Part shown: positions 20,357 to 29,480 of the stretch, in pieces
How positions within the stretch are numbered: the stretch's first letter is position 1
How the letters are laid out: each line of letters begins with the position of its first letter
NCBI RefSeq assembly: GCF_040741455.2
Contig: NZ_CP160328.2
Location: 868,001 to 932,000, forward strand
DNA from: Snodgrassella alvi
Lineage (GTDB): Bacteria; Pseudomonadota; Gammaproteobacteria; Burkholderiales; Neisseriaceae
Length of the DNA stretch: 64,000 nucleotides
Direction: 5' to 3'
Program-made: the position numbers and the translations under genes
Notes under the pieces: generated by a model
Seen by the model: only the letters and a program-made list of their open reading frames with translations
What the model was told of the DNA's origin: nothing
The model's database searches: none

Positions 20357-20924
20357 GTGGCAATGAAGTAGCGTACTGCAAAATAGAACGTCTTTCGATT
20401 TAGATAATTATTCTGAAATTAAGCATTTGTTTTAGTAAGCTGAAGCGGTAATAAAAATTCGGAGTAGCAGTTAATTTTGTCTCATTTTGCAAATACATTT
20501 GAGCGTATTTTCAGTTGTTCAGTAGGTATTAAAATGGAATTGTGCTTAGTATTTTGCCTCACACAATCAGCAATGTGAACGTGCTCAAGGCACTTGTGCT
20601 GACTGTGTGGCTAATTGTCTATGCTTCGAATTATTTGTTTACACGAACAGGCCGAATCAGGATTTATTTTTCATTTTACCTGTCTGAAAAAAACCATAAA
20701 CAAAGATGACCGATATTATTTGCCGTCTCTACTACGCTATATTTTTTATCAGTAGCTTTCTGTTTCTTTGGCAGTACAGTATACAGTAACGACAGCTAGC
20801 TAATTTCTTGGTGAAAAGAAATACAAAACAAACTTAGCACATTTGCAACGGTTTTTATCGTATCACCATATTTACTATTGGTACCTGATTGCAGCCAGAT
20901 ATCAGATTTAGATTACGGTATGGT
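20357..20924. other. Gap between the zinc-finger gene and the repressor gene
   Basis: 568 bases. It includes a 42-codon GTG-started frame at 20581-20709 beginning VLKALVLTVWLIVYASNYLF, a possible small membrane peptide without a ribosome site. No terminator hairpin is obvious for either flanking gene. Confidence 0.45.
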
Positions 20925-21680
20925 TTAGATTTTGCGGCCAAACCATTCTACTTTACCGATAATTTCAAAATCCTGTTCACTATCTGTTAAATCAATATTG
21001 AATGGCTCATAGGCACTGTTTGCTGACGTAACTAATAACTGGTTGTTTGGCTTGAGCTGGGTGCGTTTCACCAAAATATTTTTGCCTATGCGCAAAACAT
21101 ACAAGCCATCACCACCGGCTTTTTTACTATGATTAATTAATACATGATCGCCATCATTAAGCACACCAGCCATGCTGTCATCTTTAACAACCATCGTGCT
21201 GAGTTTCTGTGGATCGATATTCAGGGTGTTTTCCAACCAGTTACGGTTAAAAGCAATAGTACATGCTATTTTGCTCTCTTTGCTTTCAACATCATCTGCA
21301 TTCTGAATGGAGCAAACCGGTATAAAAGCAAAATCACGAGCATGTACTTCATTAACTGGTAGAATATACTCACAGCCAGCTTCACTGATGGTGGCATTCA
21401 TAGCCAGCGGATTGGACAGTTTTGCGCAAAAATCAGCTTGTTCGCTATAACCATCCAGTTCGATTTTGCTGCCTTTGCCGGTTGCCAGCCATTCAAGCTT
21501 TACTTGCGCAACGCGCGCTATTTTAATCAGATTGGTTGTACTAGGCTCGGCACCTTCTTTCACCCATTTTGAGGCAGTTGGATAGGCCACCTCTACTCGT
21601 CTGGATAACTCTGAAACGCTCCCAAGAATATCCACTACTTCTTGCATTCTTGAGGCAAAGCCGACGTTAAAATTTTCCAT
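20925..21680 (-). CDS. Phage-type transcriptional repressor, XRE helix-turn-helix plus S24 (LexA/CI-like) domain
   Basis: 251 residues. Residues about 20-65 form a helix-turn-helix (SELSRRVEVAYPTASKWVKEG). Residues about 115-251 form an S24 peptidase domain with Ser169 (KDDSMAGVL) and Lys205 (ILVKRTQ) as the predicted dyad. The Ala-Gly at 101-102 is farther from Ser169 than in lambda CI or LexA, so self-cleavage is uncertain. It reads away from a long empty region that contains a divergent promoter and dyad repeats, the usual repressor/early-promoter layout, but no phage genes follow. It may be a prophage remnant or a domesticated regulator. Confidence 0.9.
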   Translation of the reverse strand: MENFNVGFASRMQEVVDILGSVSELSRRVEVAYPTASKWVKEGAEPSTTNLIKIARVAQVKLEWLATGKGSKIELDGYSEQADFCAKLSNPLAMNATISEAGCEYILPVNEVHARDFAFIPVCSIQNADDVESKESKIACTIAFNRNWLENTLNIDPQKLSTMVVKDDSMAGVLNDGDHVLINHSKKAGGDGLYVLRIGKNILVKRTQLKPNNQLLVTSANSAYEPFNIDLTDSEQDFEIIGKVEWFGRKI

Positions 21681-21730
21681 ATTGGAATTACCTTCAAATA
21701 AAAATCGTGCAAAGTTAAATTTAAAATATA

Positions 21731-21751
21731 TTGCTAAACAATCGTTTACAA
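21731..21751. promoter_or_regulatory. Possible operator of the S24 repressor
   Basis: Imperfect dyad TTGCTAAAC-AATC-GTTTACAA lies 51 bases upstream of the repressor start. TTGCTAAA recurs at 21803-21810 and its inverse, TTTAGC, at 21830-21835, bracketing a promoter. Repeated half-sites between a repressor gene and a divergent promoter suggest autoregulation; binding is not shown. Confidence 0.4.
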
Positions 21752-21802
21752 TTCAAAGCTTAATCAAATACAACAATTATCTATACCAATTTAAATTAAA
21801 CC

Positions 21803-21830
21803 TTGCTAAAAATAACTTTTGCTATATAAT
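21803..21830 (+). promoter_or_regulatory. Divergent promoter facing away from the repressor
   Basis: TTGCTA (21803-21808) is followed after 16 bases by TATAAT (21825-21830). A strong ribosome site, AGGAGG, occurs at 21849-21854, yet no ATG follows at the right distance. This looks like the surviving control region of a lost early (cro-like) gene. Confidence 0.55.
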
Positions 21831-21853
21831 TTAGCATGCCAATATATTAGGAG

Positions 21854-21973
21854 GTGCATCTCAACACATTAAATATATTTCAAGCTAACATTAAAAATAA
21901 GCTAAAGTTGCTATTTAAGCTTACAGATATAGCATTTAATACTATAAATAGCACGAGTGCAGCACAATATTAG
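21854..21973 (+). CDS. Possible truncated frame behind the divergent promoter, 39 residues
   Basis: A GTG overlapping the AGGAGG site opens a 39-codon frame (VHLNTLNIFQ to NSTSAAQY). The spacing is wrong for initiation from that ribosome site. It may be the decayed start of a gene once controlled by the repressor. No family recognised. Confidence 0.15.
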   Translation: MHLNTLNIFQANIKNKLKLLFKLTDIAFNTINSTSAAQY

Positions 21974-22915
21974 TGTCTTTATCGGGTATGGGCTGATGAT
22001 ACCATGTTGTCATGTGTAAGGAAATGCTCTGACATAAGTAAATTTGCGCCTAACCACAGGTTAAAATGGTAAGGTATTTATTGCCTCAGTTGTATTTTCA
22101 CTATCGCAGGGCAATATTCCTGAATTCAATTGCCTCTTGACAAGTCTCTGTATGTGAATCTATGTTAAATTTAATACTAATTTTCTAATCCAGTAATATA
22201 ACTGCTTTTAATACTATTTTGGTAATAAACATTGATTTTTTCCATTTTAATTAAAATTTATAAATCTAAAACTGCTCTTTTGTATATTTTTCTGCCAATC
22301 ATTTCTGACAAAGTTTACGGCTATTTAAATATAACTTCAATTCTATAATAAAAAACTTGAAACTATTTCTTAATTTTAATTTGTAAATAAAACGCTTTTT
22401 ATCATTAATAATATTATCAATTTTTTATGCTAAATTAATTTATATAGCATATTTCAATTTTCATCATTAATTTTAATATTATAAATTTAAACTTCATTAT
22501 TTCATGTAAAAATATAAAATATTAAATTTCATTTAAATCATCAAAAGAATTATGATAGACATATTTTTGCGCTTGAATTCTGAATTGAATCTGCTATCAG
22601 GCGATTAAACTCATAATTGCACTTAAAATACGGACTTAATCCACCTTAGTGTGAAATGATAAAGGTAATTAATTTAAAGTTAAAAACGACTAAAGCTTTA
22701 GAAAATGAAAATTGTTAACTTTTCTTACTGGCGAATTCTGTACCTATTTTTTTAGATTACGAGCTCTATACAGAGTTGTTTTTGCTTTAGCCAACTAGTG
22801 AACGCATGGTTTTCTCTGTGACAAAATGAAACAGATTAAGTCGTATTTTTGAGACTACAACACTGGCGCTGGCATATTTAGCCTAAAAAATCCCGAGAAT
22901 AAATAGAAACACGCT

Positions 22916-23401
22916 TTAAGAGTGGCGCTGCCAGAGTCCAGATTGCCCGCCTTCTTTGTGTTGTAGGCAAACCTGACTAATTTCCATACTGCGGTCGACA
23001 GCCTTAAGCATGTCGTAAATGGTTAACAAACCAACGCTGGCAGCGGTTAAAGCTTCCATTTCCACGCCCGTTTGACCAGTATTTTCGGTTTGCACACAGA
23101 TGGTGATGCTGCGCTCGATGTTGTTAAGGGAGAAATCCACGTTAACTTTAGTCAACGCTATGGGATGGCATAGCGGAATCAAACTACTGGTCTGCTTGGC
23201 ACCCTGTATAGCGGCAATTCGGGCAATACCCAATACATCGCCTTTTTTGCTGTCGCCAGCCAATATTTTATTATATGCAGTTTCATTCACCGTGATTTTA
23301 CCGCTGGCAATGGCCATGCGTTTGCTATGAGGTTTGCTACCAACATCAACCATATGTGCTTCACCACGATTATTGAAATGAGTTAATTCGTCTGAAATCA
23401 T
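22916..23401 (-). CDS. moaC: Cyclic pyranopterin monophosphate synthase MoaC
   Basis: Second step of molybdenum-cofactor synthesis, making cPMP from the MoaA product. 161 residues. Visible are LTHFNNRGEAHMVDVGSK, IAAIQGAKQTSSLIPLCHP, TGVEMEALTAASVGLLTIYDMLKA and KEGGQSGLW. It is divergent from mog, the late adenylylation step of the same pathway. Confidence 0.98.
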   Translation of the reverse strand: MISDELTHFNNRGEAHMVDVGSKPHSKRMAIASGKITVNETAYNKILAGDSKKGDVLGIARIAAIQGAKQTSSLIPLCHPIALTKVNVDFSLNNIERSITICVQTENTGQTGVEMEALTAASVGLLTIYDMLKAVDRSMEISQVCLQHKEGGQSGLWQRHS

Positions 23402-23469
23402 CTTGCTTCACTGACATGCTAAAAGGTCTATATTACAATATTTGCCTTTTGGATGCTGTGGATCAAACT

Positions 23470-24045
23470 ATGGATGCGTTGCCTTTATTGAAAATTGGAT
23501 TGGTCTCGATAAGTGACCGTGCTTCCCGAGGTGTGTATGTGGATCAAGGTTTGCCGGAACTAAAAAAATGGTTGCAACGAGCTGTACTGAATCCATTGGA
23601 GCTAGTAGAGCATCTGATACCAGATGAGCAGCCTTTGATTGAAGCAAAATTAATTCAGCTAGCCGATAAGGAAATCTGCCCACTAATACTCACTACCGGC
23701 GGTACCGGTCCGTATTTACGCGATGTTACGCCGGAAGCTACGCTGGCCGTAGCTGATCGTGTGATCCCGGGTTTTGGAGAGCTGATGCGGCAAATTAGCC
23801 TACACTTCACACCCACTGCTATTTTATCGCGTCAGGTAGGGGTATTACGTGGTAGCAGTCTTATACTGAATCTTCCGGGTAAACCTTCTGCCATTGCGGA
23901 AACACTGGGCGGTGTTAAGGATGAAAGTGGTAAAACGCTGATTCCGGGTATTTTTGCTTCAGTTCCGATTGCAGTGGACGCTGTGGGCGGCCCATTGATT
24001 CACACCGATGCCGATTTTTGTTCGGTAGTGATGCCTAAGCGCTGA
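23470..24045 (+). CDS. mog: Molybdopterin adenylyltransferase Mog
   Basis: Adenylylates molybdopterin before molybdate insertion. 191 residues from the ATG at 23470: KIGLVSISDRASRGVYVDQG, LTTGGTGPYLRDVTPEATLAVADR, PGFGELMRQISLHF and LNLPGKPSAIAETL. The frame extends upstream to 23416, but family proteins begin near the KIGLVS segment, so the later start is used. The 68 bases to moaC then serve as a divergent promoter region. Confidence 0.95.
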   Translation: MDALPLLKIGLVSISDRASRGVYVDQGLPELKKWLQRAVLNPLELVEHLIPDEQPLIEAKLIQLADKEICPLILTTGGTGPYLRDVTPEATLAVADRVIPGFGELMRQISLHFTPTAILSRQVGVLRGSSLILNLPGKPSAIAETLGGVKDESGKTLIPGIFASVPIAVDAVGGPLIHTDADFCSVVMPKR

Positions 24046-24171
24046 TCAGCATACATGATTATGTCTGCTTGCTTTATGTGAGCAGATTGTATTTTTTCAT
24101 GAATAAGCCACTATTTTGGAAAGTAAAGATTCACCCCTCTAACCTGTTAGAAAAGGCGGTGCTTGAATAAG

Positions 24172-24208
24172 AAAAAACAGTCCGGAAAAATCCGGACTGT
24201 TTTTTTTG
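24172..24208. terminator. Bidirectional terminator between mog and pntB
   Basis: Stem ACAGTCCGGA / TCCGGACTGT with an AAAA loop, preceded by six A and followed by eight T residues, so it ends both converging genes. Confidence 0.93.
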
Positions 24209-24209
24209 A

Positions 24210-25589
24210 TTAAATGTTTTTATCCACTTCATCCAGTGTCGCCTTGGCATCACCAAAGCACATGCGAACATTTTCTTCATAAAACAGTGGATTATCTACG
24301 CCCGCATAGCCTGACTGCATCGAACGCTTAAACACAATTACGTTTTTCGCTTCCCATACGTGCAACACCGGCATACCGGCAATCGGGCTGTTTGGGTCGG
24401 TGACCGCGGCCGGATTAACAGTATCATTGGCACCAATAACCAGTACCACATCGGTATCGCTGAAATCATCATTGATTTCATCCATTTCCAGTACGATATC
24501 ATACGGTACTTTGGCTTCAGCCAGCAGCACATTCATGTGTCCAGGCAAACGACCAGCTACGGGATGGATGCCAAAACGAACATTTACCCCCTGCTGGCGC
24601 AGTTTAGCAGTAATACTTGCCACAGCATTTTGAGCATGAGCCACCGCCATGCCATAGCCCGGTGTGATGATAACACTATGAGCGTTTTTAAGAGTTTCAG
24701 CTACTTGTTCCGGTCTGATTTCCTGTACTTCACCGGCAGGGGTTTGGTCGGTACCAGCAGCCACTGGAGCCGAACCAAATCCTCCGCCTATTACTGCCAG
24801 AAACTTACGGTTCATCGCCTGACACATAATATACGACAGGATGGCACCGGAAGAACCTACCAGAGCACCGGTTACAATCAGTAAATCATTGTTAAGCATA
24901 AAACCAGCAGCAGCTGCAGCCCAACCGGAGTACGAATTGAGCATGGAAATCACTACCGGCATATCGGCGCCGCCGATTGAAGCCACCAGATGATAACCAA
25001 AAGCAAGCGCAATCAGTGTCATGACAATCAATGCAAACCCAGAACCTCCGGCACCGACAAACCACAGCAACAACAGAAACGACAACACCAGTGCCCCCAG
25101 ATTGAGCAGATGGCGGTGCGGCAGTTGCAAAGGTTTACTTGCCATTTTTCCATTAAGCTTGGCCCACGCCACTAATGAGCCGCTGAAAGTGACAGCACCG
25201 ATAAATACACCAAGAAACACTTCTATCAAGTGAATGGTGAACATATCTGTATCAACATCGTGCGGGTCGATATAACTGTTAAAACCAACCAGTACAGCAG
25301 CCAAACCCACAAAGCTGTGCAGCAAGGCTATCAGCTCCGGCATTTGGGTCATTTCTACTTTTCTGGCCTGTTGCAGGCCAACTGCTGCGCCAATTACCAT
25401 GGCAATGATAACCCAACCCAGCCCGTGCGCATCCTGACTGAATGCAGTAGCCAGAAGGGCAATAGCCATGCCCGCAATACCCAGATAGCAGCCACGTTTT
25501 GCACTTTCCTGCTGCGATAATCCAGCCAGACTCAGAATAAACAATACGGCGGCAACGATGTAGGCAGCAGTTACAATACCTTGAGACAT
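24210..25589 (-). CDS. pntB: NAD(P) transhydrogenase subunit beta
   Basis: Membrane and NADP-binding subunit of the proton-translocating transhydrogenase, which uses the proton gradient to make NADPH from NADH. 459 residues: about eight or nine membrane segments in the first 260 residues, then the NADP-binding domain III with [44 protein letters not shown] and [17 protein letters not shown]. It lies 12 bases after pntA on the same strand. Confidence 0.98.
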   Translation of the reverse strand: MSQGIVTAAYIVAAVLFILSLAGLSQQESAKRGCYLGIAGMAIALLATAFSQDAHGLGWVIIAMVIGAAVGLQQARKVEMTQMPELIALLHSFVGLAAVLVGFNSYIDPHDVDTDMFTIHLIEVFLGVFIGAVTFSGSLVAWAKLNGKMASKPLQLPHRHLLNLGALVLSFLLLLWFVGAGGSGFALIVMTLIALAFGYHLVASIGGADMPVVISMLNSYSGWAAAAAGFMLNNDLLIVTGALVGSSGAILSYIMCQAMNRKFLAVIGGGFGSAPVAAGTDQTPAGEVQEIRPEQVAETLKNAHSVIITPGYGMAVAHAQNAVASITAKLRQQGVNVRFGIHPVAGRLPGHMNVLLAEAKVPYDIVLEMDEINDDFSDTDVVLVIGANDTVNPAAVTDPNSPIAGMPVLHVWEAKNVIVFKRSMQSGYAGVDNPLFYEENVRMCFGDAKATLDEVDKNI

Positions 25590-25601
25590 CCTGTTTCTCC
25601 C

Positions 25602-27143
25602 TTACTTACGAAACATATTAAGCATACGACGGGTAACAGCAAAGCCGCCGAAAATATTTACGCTGACTATCGCCACTGCAATAAAGGCAAGCAGGGATAC
25701 AAAACCGTGTCCCTGACCGATTTGCAGCAATGCCCCGACCACAATAATGCCAGAGATCGCATTGGTTACCGACATCAACGGCGTGTGCAAGGCATGATTC
25801 ACATTCCACACCACAAAGTAGCCCACTACACAGGAAAGGACAAACACCATAAAGTGGTTAAGAAACGTTACCGGTGCAACAGCACCAATCCATAACATCA
25901 ATATCACGGCAATAGCCGCCCAGATAATTTTTTTATTGCTCTTATCAGGGGCAACACTTGGTGCAGCCGCAGAAACCGGTGCAGCGGCTGTAGCCGCTGC
26001 TTTGGGCGCAGCAGATACCTGTATCGATGGAGGCGGATACATGCTGTTGCCAGCGTGGGTAACCGTCATGTTGCGAATAATGACATCTTCAAAGTTAAGT
26101 GCCAGCTCACCGTCCTTATTAGGGGTGAGCAAACGCGCCAGATTTACTAGATTGGTACCATACAGCTGAGATGACTGGCCGGCCAAGCGGTTGGCCATAT
26201 CGGTATATCCGATTATTTTTACGCCATTGGCAGTGGTAACAATTTTACCGGGCTCAGTATATTCACAGTTGCCACCTGTAGCGGCTGCCAAATCCACGAT
26301 TACCGAGCCTTCACGCATACTGTCCACCATTTCACGGGTAATCAGCTTAGGTGCTGGCTTACCCGGAATGGCTGCTGTAGTAATAATAATATCAACTTGT
26401 TTTGCCTGAGCGGCAAATAATTCCATTTCAGCTGCAATGTAGGCAGCACTCATGGTTTTAGCGTAACCGTCTCCACTGCTGCTTTCTTCTTCCTGATAAT
26501 CTAGACGCAAGAAATTTCCACCCATGGATTCGATTTGGTCGGCCACTTCGGGGCGGGTATCAAATGCATTTACTACGGCTCCAAGCTGGCGAGCAGTACC
26601 AATCGCCGCTAGACCAGCCACTCCAGCACCAATCACCAGCACTTCGGCAGGGGGTACTTTACCGGCTGCGGTAATCTGACCAGTAAAAAAGCGGCCGAAG
26701 TTTTCTGCAGCTTCAATAACTGCACGGTAGCCGCTAATATTGGCCATTGAAGACAAAGCATCCATAGCCTGTGCACGTGAAATACGCGGCACCATATCCA
26801 TCGCCAGCACAGTAATTTTTTTCGCCTGTAGCTTTTCCAGCAGCTCAGGCTGTTGAGCCAGCATAATAAAGCTAACCAAAATCGTGCCTTCATTCATGGC
26901 TGTAATTTCGTCAGTATTAGGCGCATTTACTTTAAATATCAGCGGACACTGCCATACCGTAGTCGTATCAGCAATGGTGGCACCGGCTTCGCTATACAAT
27001 CCGTCTGACAGACTGGCGGCTTTACCGGCATCATGCTCAACTACAACTTCATACCCCAGTTTAATCAGTTGTGTAACGGTTTTCGGCGTGGCCGCTACTT
27101 TGGTTTCACCGGCAAGTGATTCGCGTGGAATACCTATCTTCAT
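25602..27143 (-). CDS. pntA: NAD(P) transhydrogenase subunit alpha
   Basis: NAD-binding subunit, 513 residues. Domain I covers about 1-380 ([58 protein letters not shown]). After a linker of Ala and Pro (about 382-405) comes a C-terminal part with about four membrane segments (412-500). This is the fused single-chain form known from E. coli rather than the split PntAA/PntAB form. The start has an AAGGAATA ribosome site. Confidence 0.98.
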   Translation of the reverse strand: MKIGIPRESLAGETKVAATPKTVTQLIKLGYEVVVEHDAGKAASLSDGLYSEAGATIADTTTVWQCPLIFKVNAPNTDEITAMNEGTILVSFIMLAQQPELLEKLQAKKITVLAMDMVPRISRAQAMDALSSMANISGYRAVIEAAENFGRFFTGQITAAGKVPPAEVLVIGAGVAGLAAIGTARQLGAVVNAFDTRPEVADQIESMGGNFLRLDYQEEESSSGDGYAKTMSAAYIAAEMELFAAQAKQVDIIITTAAIPGKPAPKLITREMVDSMREGSVIVDLAAATGGNCEYTEPGKIVTTANGVKIIGYTDMANRLAGQSSQLYGTNLVNLARLLTPNKDGELALNFEDVIIRNMTVTHAGNSMYPPPSIQVSAAPKAAATAAAPVSAAAPSVAPDKSNKKIIWAAIAVILMLWIGAVAPVTFLNHFMVFVLSCVVGYFVVWNVNHALHTPLMSVTNAISGIIVVGALLQIGQGHGFVSLLAFIAVAIVSVNIFGGFAVTRRMLNMFRK

Positions 27144-27481
27144 TATTATTCCTTTCCGAGGAAGGTGCCGTTAAATAAACTATTTGTTAACACAGCGTAA
27201 CAGGCTCATGAATGTTTCAAAGTGGTCTCCAGCCCCTATTTAAAACCCCCACTGGCTATCAACCAGCTTTGCCTGATTCGCTACAACAATACAGTCGCTA
27301 TATTATCGAAAAATACACTGCCACAACTGTAACCTTGTCGTTATTTCCGCTGATTTAAAAAATTTAACAAAACATTCACTTAGCATATATATTTAACATA
27401 AAACTTCCAGCAGACATGAATACATAAAAAAACCAGCCGTGTGTGTATAAAGGCTGATTTTTATGTAACACATACTGAAAT
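27144..27481. other. Gap between the siderophore-binding protein gene and pntA
   Basis: 338 bases containing the pntA upstream region and the terminator at 27425-27462; nothing else recognised. Confidence 0.55.
27425..27462 (-). terminator. Terminator of the siderophore-binding lipoprotein gene
   Basis: On the minus strand, TCAGCC pairs with GGCTGG across a 13-base loop and is followed by seven T residues, about 20 bases past the stop codon. Confidence 0.7.
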
Positions 27482-28423
27482 CTAGTTAATATCATTCAAA
27501 GGTTTGACAACTTCGTCAATCTGTTGATTCAAACTTTCCAGCCCATTACCTGATAGATACCATAAATCTGCACTCAGATAGACCACTCTGGTACCGGCAC
27601 GTTGCAACACGCTGCTGTCAAAAAAATCATTACGCATAGGGGTATTTCCAATGGCTTTGCTGCGGTCAACAACGTACACAATATCTGGATGATATTGGGT
27701 AATAAAGCTGTTATCTACCATTAAACGTGTTGGTTTGCCATCCTTACTGCTTTGCTGTACCGGCAATTCATCTACCTTCAGTGCACGTTTAATCTTCAGC
27801 TCATCAAAAATTAATGCTGGATAACTACCCTGATTCATCAGCATTACCTTGCCATCATTATGCAGCACTATAATGGCTTTCTGCGTGCTGTGCTCTGCCA
27901 ACTCACGTGCTGCATTCATTTTTAGGGCTAACGCTTGTAATTGCTGCTGCGCCAAAGCTTCCTGACCTGCCAGCTTACCTAGCAGAAGAATTTGTTTTTG
28001 CACATTAGCAAAATAATTGCTATCAGTCTTTATTGAGTAATTCAACGTTGGTGCAATAGACTCTAACTCTTTTGCAAAAGCATTTTGCCGCCCACTCATA
28101 ATAATCAAGTCTGGTTTGGCTGCCCGAATAGCAGCAATGTCTGGTTCTTTCATTTTGCCAGAATCATGTAACTGTCGATTCTGATACTGGTGCAAATAGG
28201 TAGGCATATTACTAATTGGTGCAGCAATTATTCGCCTACCAGCACCCAGTGCATCCAGCGTATCCATTGCACCAAAATCCATCACCGCAATTTTTTGTGG
28301 CGAAGCCGGCAGTTTTGCCTCATCTGTAGCCTGAGTAACAGATACTGAAGCATTAGTCTGACAGGCACTCAGCCCCATAGCCAACGCCGACAATACCACC
28401 ACTGCTAAGAATCTTTTTATCAT
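27482..28423 (-). CDS. Iron-siderophore ABC transporter substrate-binding lipoprotein (FatB/CeuE/FetB-like)
   Basis: Periplasmic-facing lipoprotein that delivers a ferric siderophore to an inner-membrane ABC transporter. 313 residues: signal peptide MIKRFLAVVVLSALAMG, lipobox LSAC, then the helical-backbone binding fold of class III proteins with KIAVMDFGAMDTLDALG, IAAIRAAKPDLIIMSGRQ and TQYHPDIVYVVDRSKAIG. The ATG at 28423 is five bases from AAGGGG; a GTG one codon upstream is also possible. It has a strong promoter and a perfect Fur box, so it should be iron-repressed. No permease or ATPase gene is adjacent; the upstream sequence looks decayed. Confidence 0.92.
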   Translation of the reverse strand: MIKRFLAVVVLSALAMGLSACQTNASVSVTQATDEAKLPASPQKIAVMDFGAMDTLDALGAGRRIIAAPISNMPTYLHQYQNRQLHDSGKMKEPDIAAIRAAKPDLIIMSGRQNAFAKELESIAPTLNYSIKTDSNYFANVQKQILLLGKLAGQEALAQQQLQALALKMNAARELAEHSTQKAIIVLHNDGKVMLMNQGSYPALIFDELKIKRALKVDELPVQQSSKDGKPTRLMVDNSFITQYHPDIVYVVDRSKAIGNTPMRNDFFDSSVLQRAGTRVVYLSADLWYLSGNGLESLNQQIDEVVKPLNDIN

Positions 28424-28445
28424 CACATCCCCTTACATGTAAAAT

Positions 28446-28464
28446 AATGATAATTATTATCATT
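28446..28464. promoter_or_regulatory. Fur box of the siderophore-binding lipoprotein gene
   Basis: AATGATAATTATTATCATT is a perfect 19-bp palindrome matching the Fur consensus GATAATGATAATCATTATC closely. It overlaps the end of the -10 box and the predicted start site of the gene that begins at 28423. Fur itself is encoded at 17117-17551. Confidence 0.93.
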
Positions 28465-28492
28465 TATATACAAACAAAAGTCCAGTCTGCAA
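28463..28492 (-). promoter_or_regulatory. Promoter of the siderophore-binding lipoprotein gene
   Basis: On the minus strand TTGCAG (28487-28492) and TATAAA (28463-28468) are separated by 18 bases. The adjoining Fur box would block polymerase when iron is plentiful. Confidence 0.6.
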
Positions 28493-28571
28493 TGGTTACA
28501 AACACGAAATCTTAACTATAGGAGTCCGACAAAGATGGCAGAGCTTGTTCAAGTATCCGAATGTACGCAGT

Positions 28572-28817
28572 TTAAAGCCAATGAAGCGGGCAATAATCAG
28601 ACCAAGGCAAAACACTCACAATCTGCCAGCCTGTTCTTTCATTCAAAGATGCAAACAATATTGGCACTACACTCTCCGCAACCGACACAAACAACGTAAT
28701 CTAATCAGCAGAATACACATCAACTCATACCAGCAGCAGAAAACTACCTGCCAAAACCAGCAATATCAAAATACACGAAACTTGTTTATTAAAACTTAGC
28801 AAATATTTCAGACCAAT
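28572..28817 (-). pseudogene. Decayed membrane-protein fragment, perhaps an iron-siderophore permease
   Basis: One minus-strand frame reads about 82 codons with only two internal stops before its final stop. It starts GLKYLLSFNKQ, runs through the hydrophobic ILILLVLAGSFLLLV, then VDVYSAD, ITLFVSV and LFASLNERTGW. AAGGAG lies nine bases before an ATT that may once have been ATG. A hydrophobic first helix beside a siderophore-binding gene fits the N-terminus of a FecCD-type permease, but the similarity is by eye and short. It could be unrelated. Confidence 0.25.
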
Positions 28818-28831
28818 GGCTCACACTCCTT

Positions 28832-28984
28832 CTAGTGGTGCCAGCCAATATCAGAGACAGCCACACCTTCACTATTCCTATAAAAACTTGGCAGGCTGCC
28901 GTGTTTAAGAATGTATTTCAGTGTAGACACCTGAACAGATGAATTAAAAAAGTAAGGTAAACCGGCAAAGATAGCATTCAACAC
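28832..28984 (-). CDS. Possible small or truncated frame, 50 residues, unknown
   Basis: GTG-started frame beginning VLNAIFAGLPYFFNSSVQVS and ending GVAVSDIGWHH. The composition looks like real protein, but the ribosome site is poor. It sits just upstream of the decayed permease-like fragment and may be the 3' end of another lost gene. No family recognised. Confidence 0.25.
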   Translation of the reverse strand: MLNAIFAGLPYFFNSSVQVSTLKYILKHGSLPSFYRNSEGVAVSDIGWHH

Positions 28985-29039
28985 CCGTTTAATCTATAAG
29001 AATGTACGCTAACCATTTGCCGGAGAAAAAGTATTGGTA

Positions 29040-29062
29040 TAAAAAGCTCAAAATCAGCTTTT
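29040..29062 (-). terminator. Terminator of queA-gloA
   Basis: On the minus strand AAAAGCT / AGCTTTT with a seven-base loop followed by another T, 14 bases past the gloA stop. Confidence 0.7.
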
Positions 29063-29075
29063 ACCAGAAGAGAAA

Positions 29076-29462
29076 TTAGTTCTTTTTCTGAATAAATTCT
29101 ATTTTATATCCATCCGGATCCTCTACAAACGCAATCACTGTCGTGCCGTGCTGCATCGGACCGGCCTCGCGAGTCACCTTACAGCCTTTGGCACGTACGG
29201 CATCACAGGCAGCATAGGCATCTTCTACTTCAATAGCAATATGGCCGTAACCACTTCCTAAATCATACGCGTGCGTATCCCAGTTATAGGTCAGTTCCAA
29301 CACCGTGGTGTCAGATTCCTCACCATAACCAACAAATGCCAGCGTAAAACGGCCACCAGGAAAATCTTCACGGCGCAACAGCTTCATACCCAGCACATCC
29401 TGATAAAACGCTAATGATTTATCCAAATCACCCACACGCAGCATAGTATGTAACATTCTCAT
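29076..29462 (-). CDS. gloA: Lactoylglutathione lyase (glyoxalase I)
   Basis: Converts the methylglyoxal-glutathione hemithioacetal to S-lactoylglutathione. 128 residues with metal ligands in the expected places: [18 protein letters not shown] (His), TVLELTYNW (Glu), [10 protein letters not shown] (His) and GYKIEFIQK (Glu). The His-Glu-His-Glu set fits the Ni-dependent bacterial type. Probably cotranscribed with queA, 19 to 20 bases upstream. Confidence 0.97.
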   Translation of the reverse strand: MRMLHTMLRVGDLDKSLAFYQDVLGMKLLRREDFPGGRFTLAFVGYGEESDTTVLELTYNWDTHAYDLGSGYGHIAIEVEDAYAACDAVRAKGCKVTREAGPMQHGTTVIAFVEDPDGYKIEFIQKKN

Positions 29463-29480
29463 AATTGTTCCTTTTCTATT

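Larger units (their letters stand above)
21681..22915. other. 1.2 kb AT-rich region without recognisable genes
   Basis: The left 300 bases hold the repressor control region. From about 21974 to 22915 there is only very AT-rich sequence with homopolymer runs. A TTGACA (22137-22142) with TATGTT 18 bases on could be a plus-strand promoter for an unknown RNA. No protein or structured RNA was recognised. Confidence 0.5.
28427..29075. other. Region between gloA and the siderophore-binding protein gene
   Basis: 649 bases containing the promoter and Fur box, the decayed fragments at 28572-28984 and the gloA terminator. An 84-codon plus-strand frame at 28545-28799 is the mirror of the decayed fragment and was not accepted. 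Confidence 0.5.

Noticed and set aside
19065-22915. Accessory stretch considered as a defence or phage satellite island
   Set aside because: Only three intact genes, no integrase, terminase, nuclease, toxin-antitoxin pair or attachment-site repeats were seen. The repressor and TraR-like gene are suggestive but not enough.
28545-28799. 84-codon plus-strand frame near the Fur-regulated gene
   Set aside because: It is the reverse complement of a decayed hydrophobic frame on the other strand and reads as low-complexity basic sequence.
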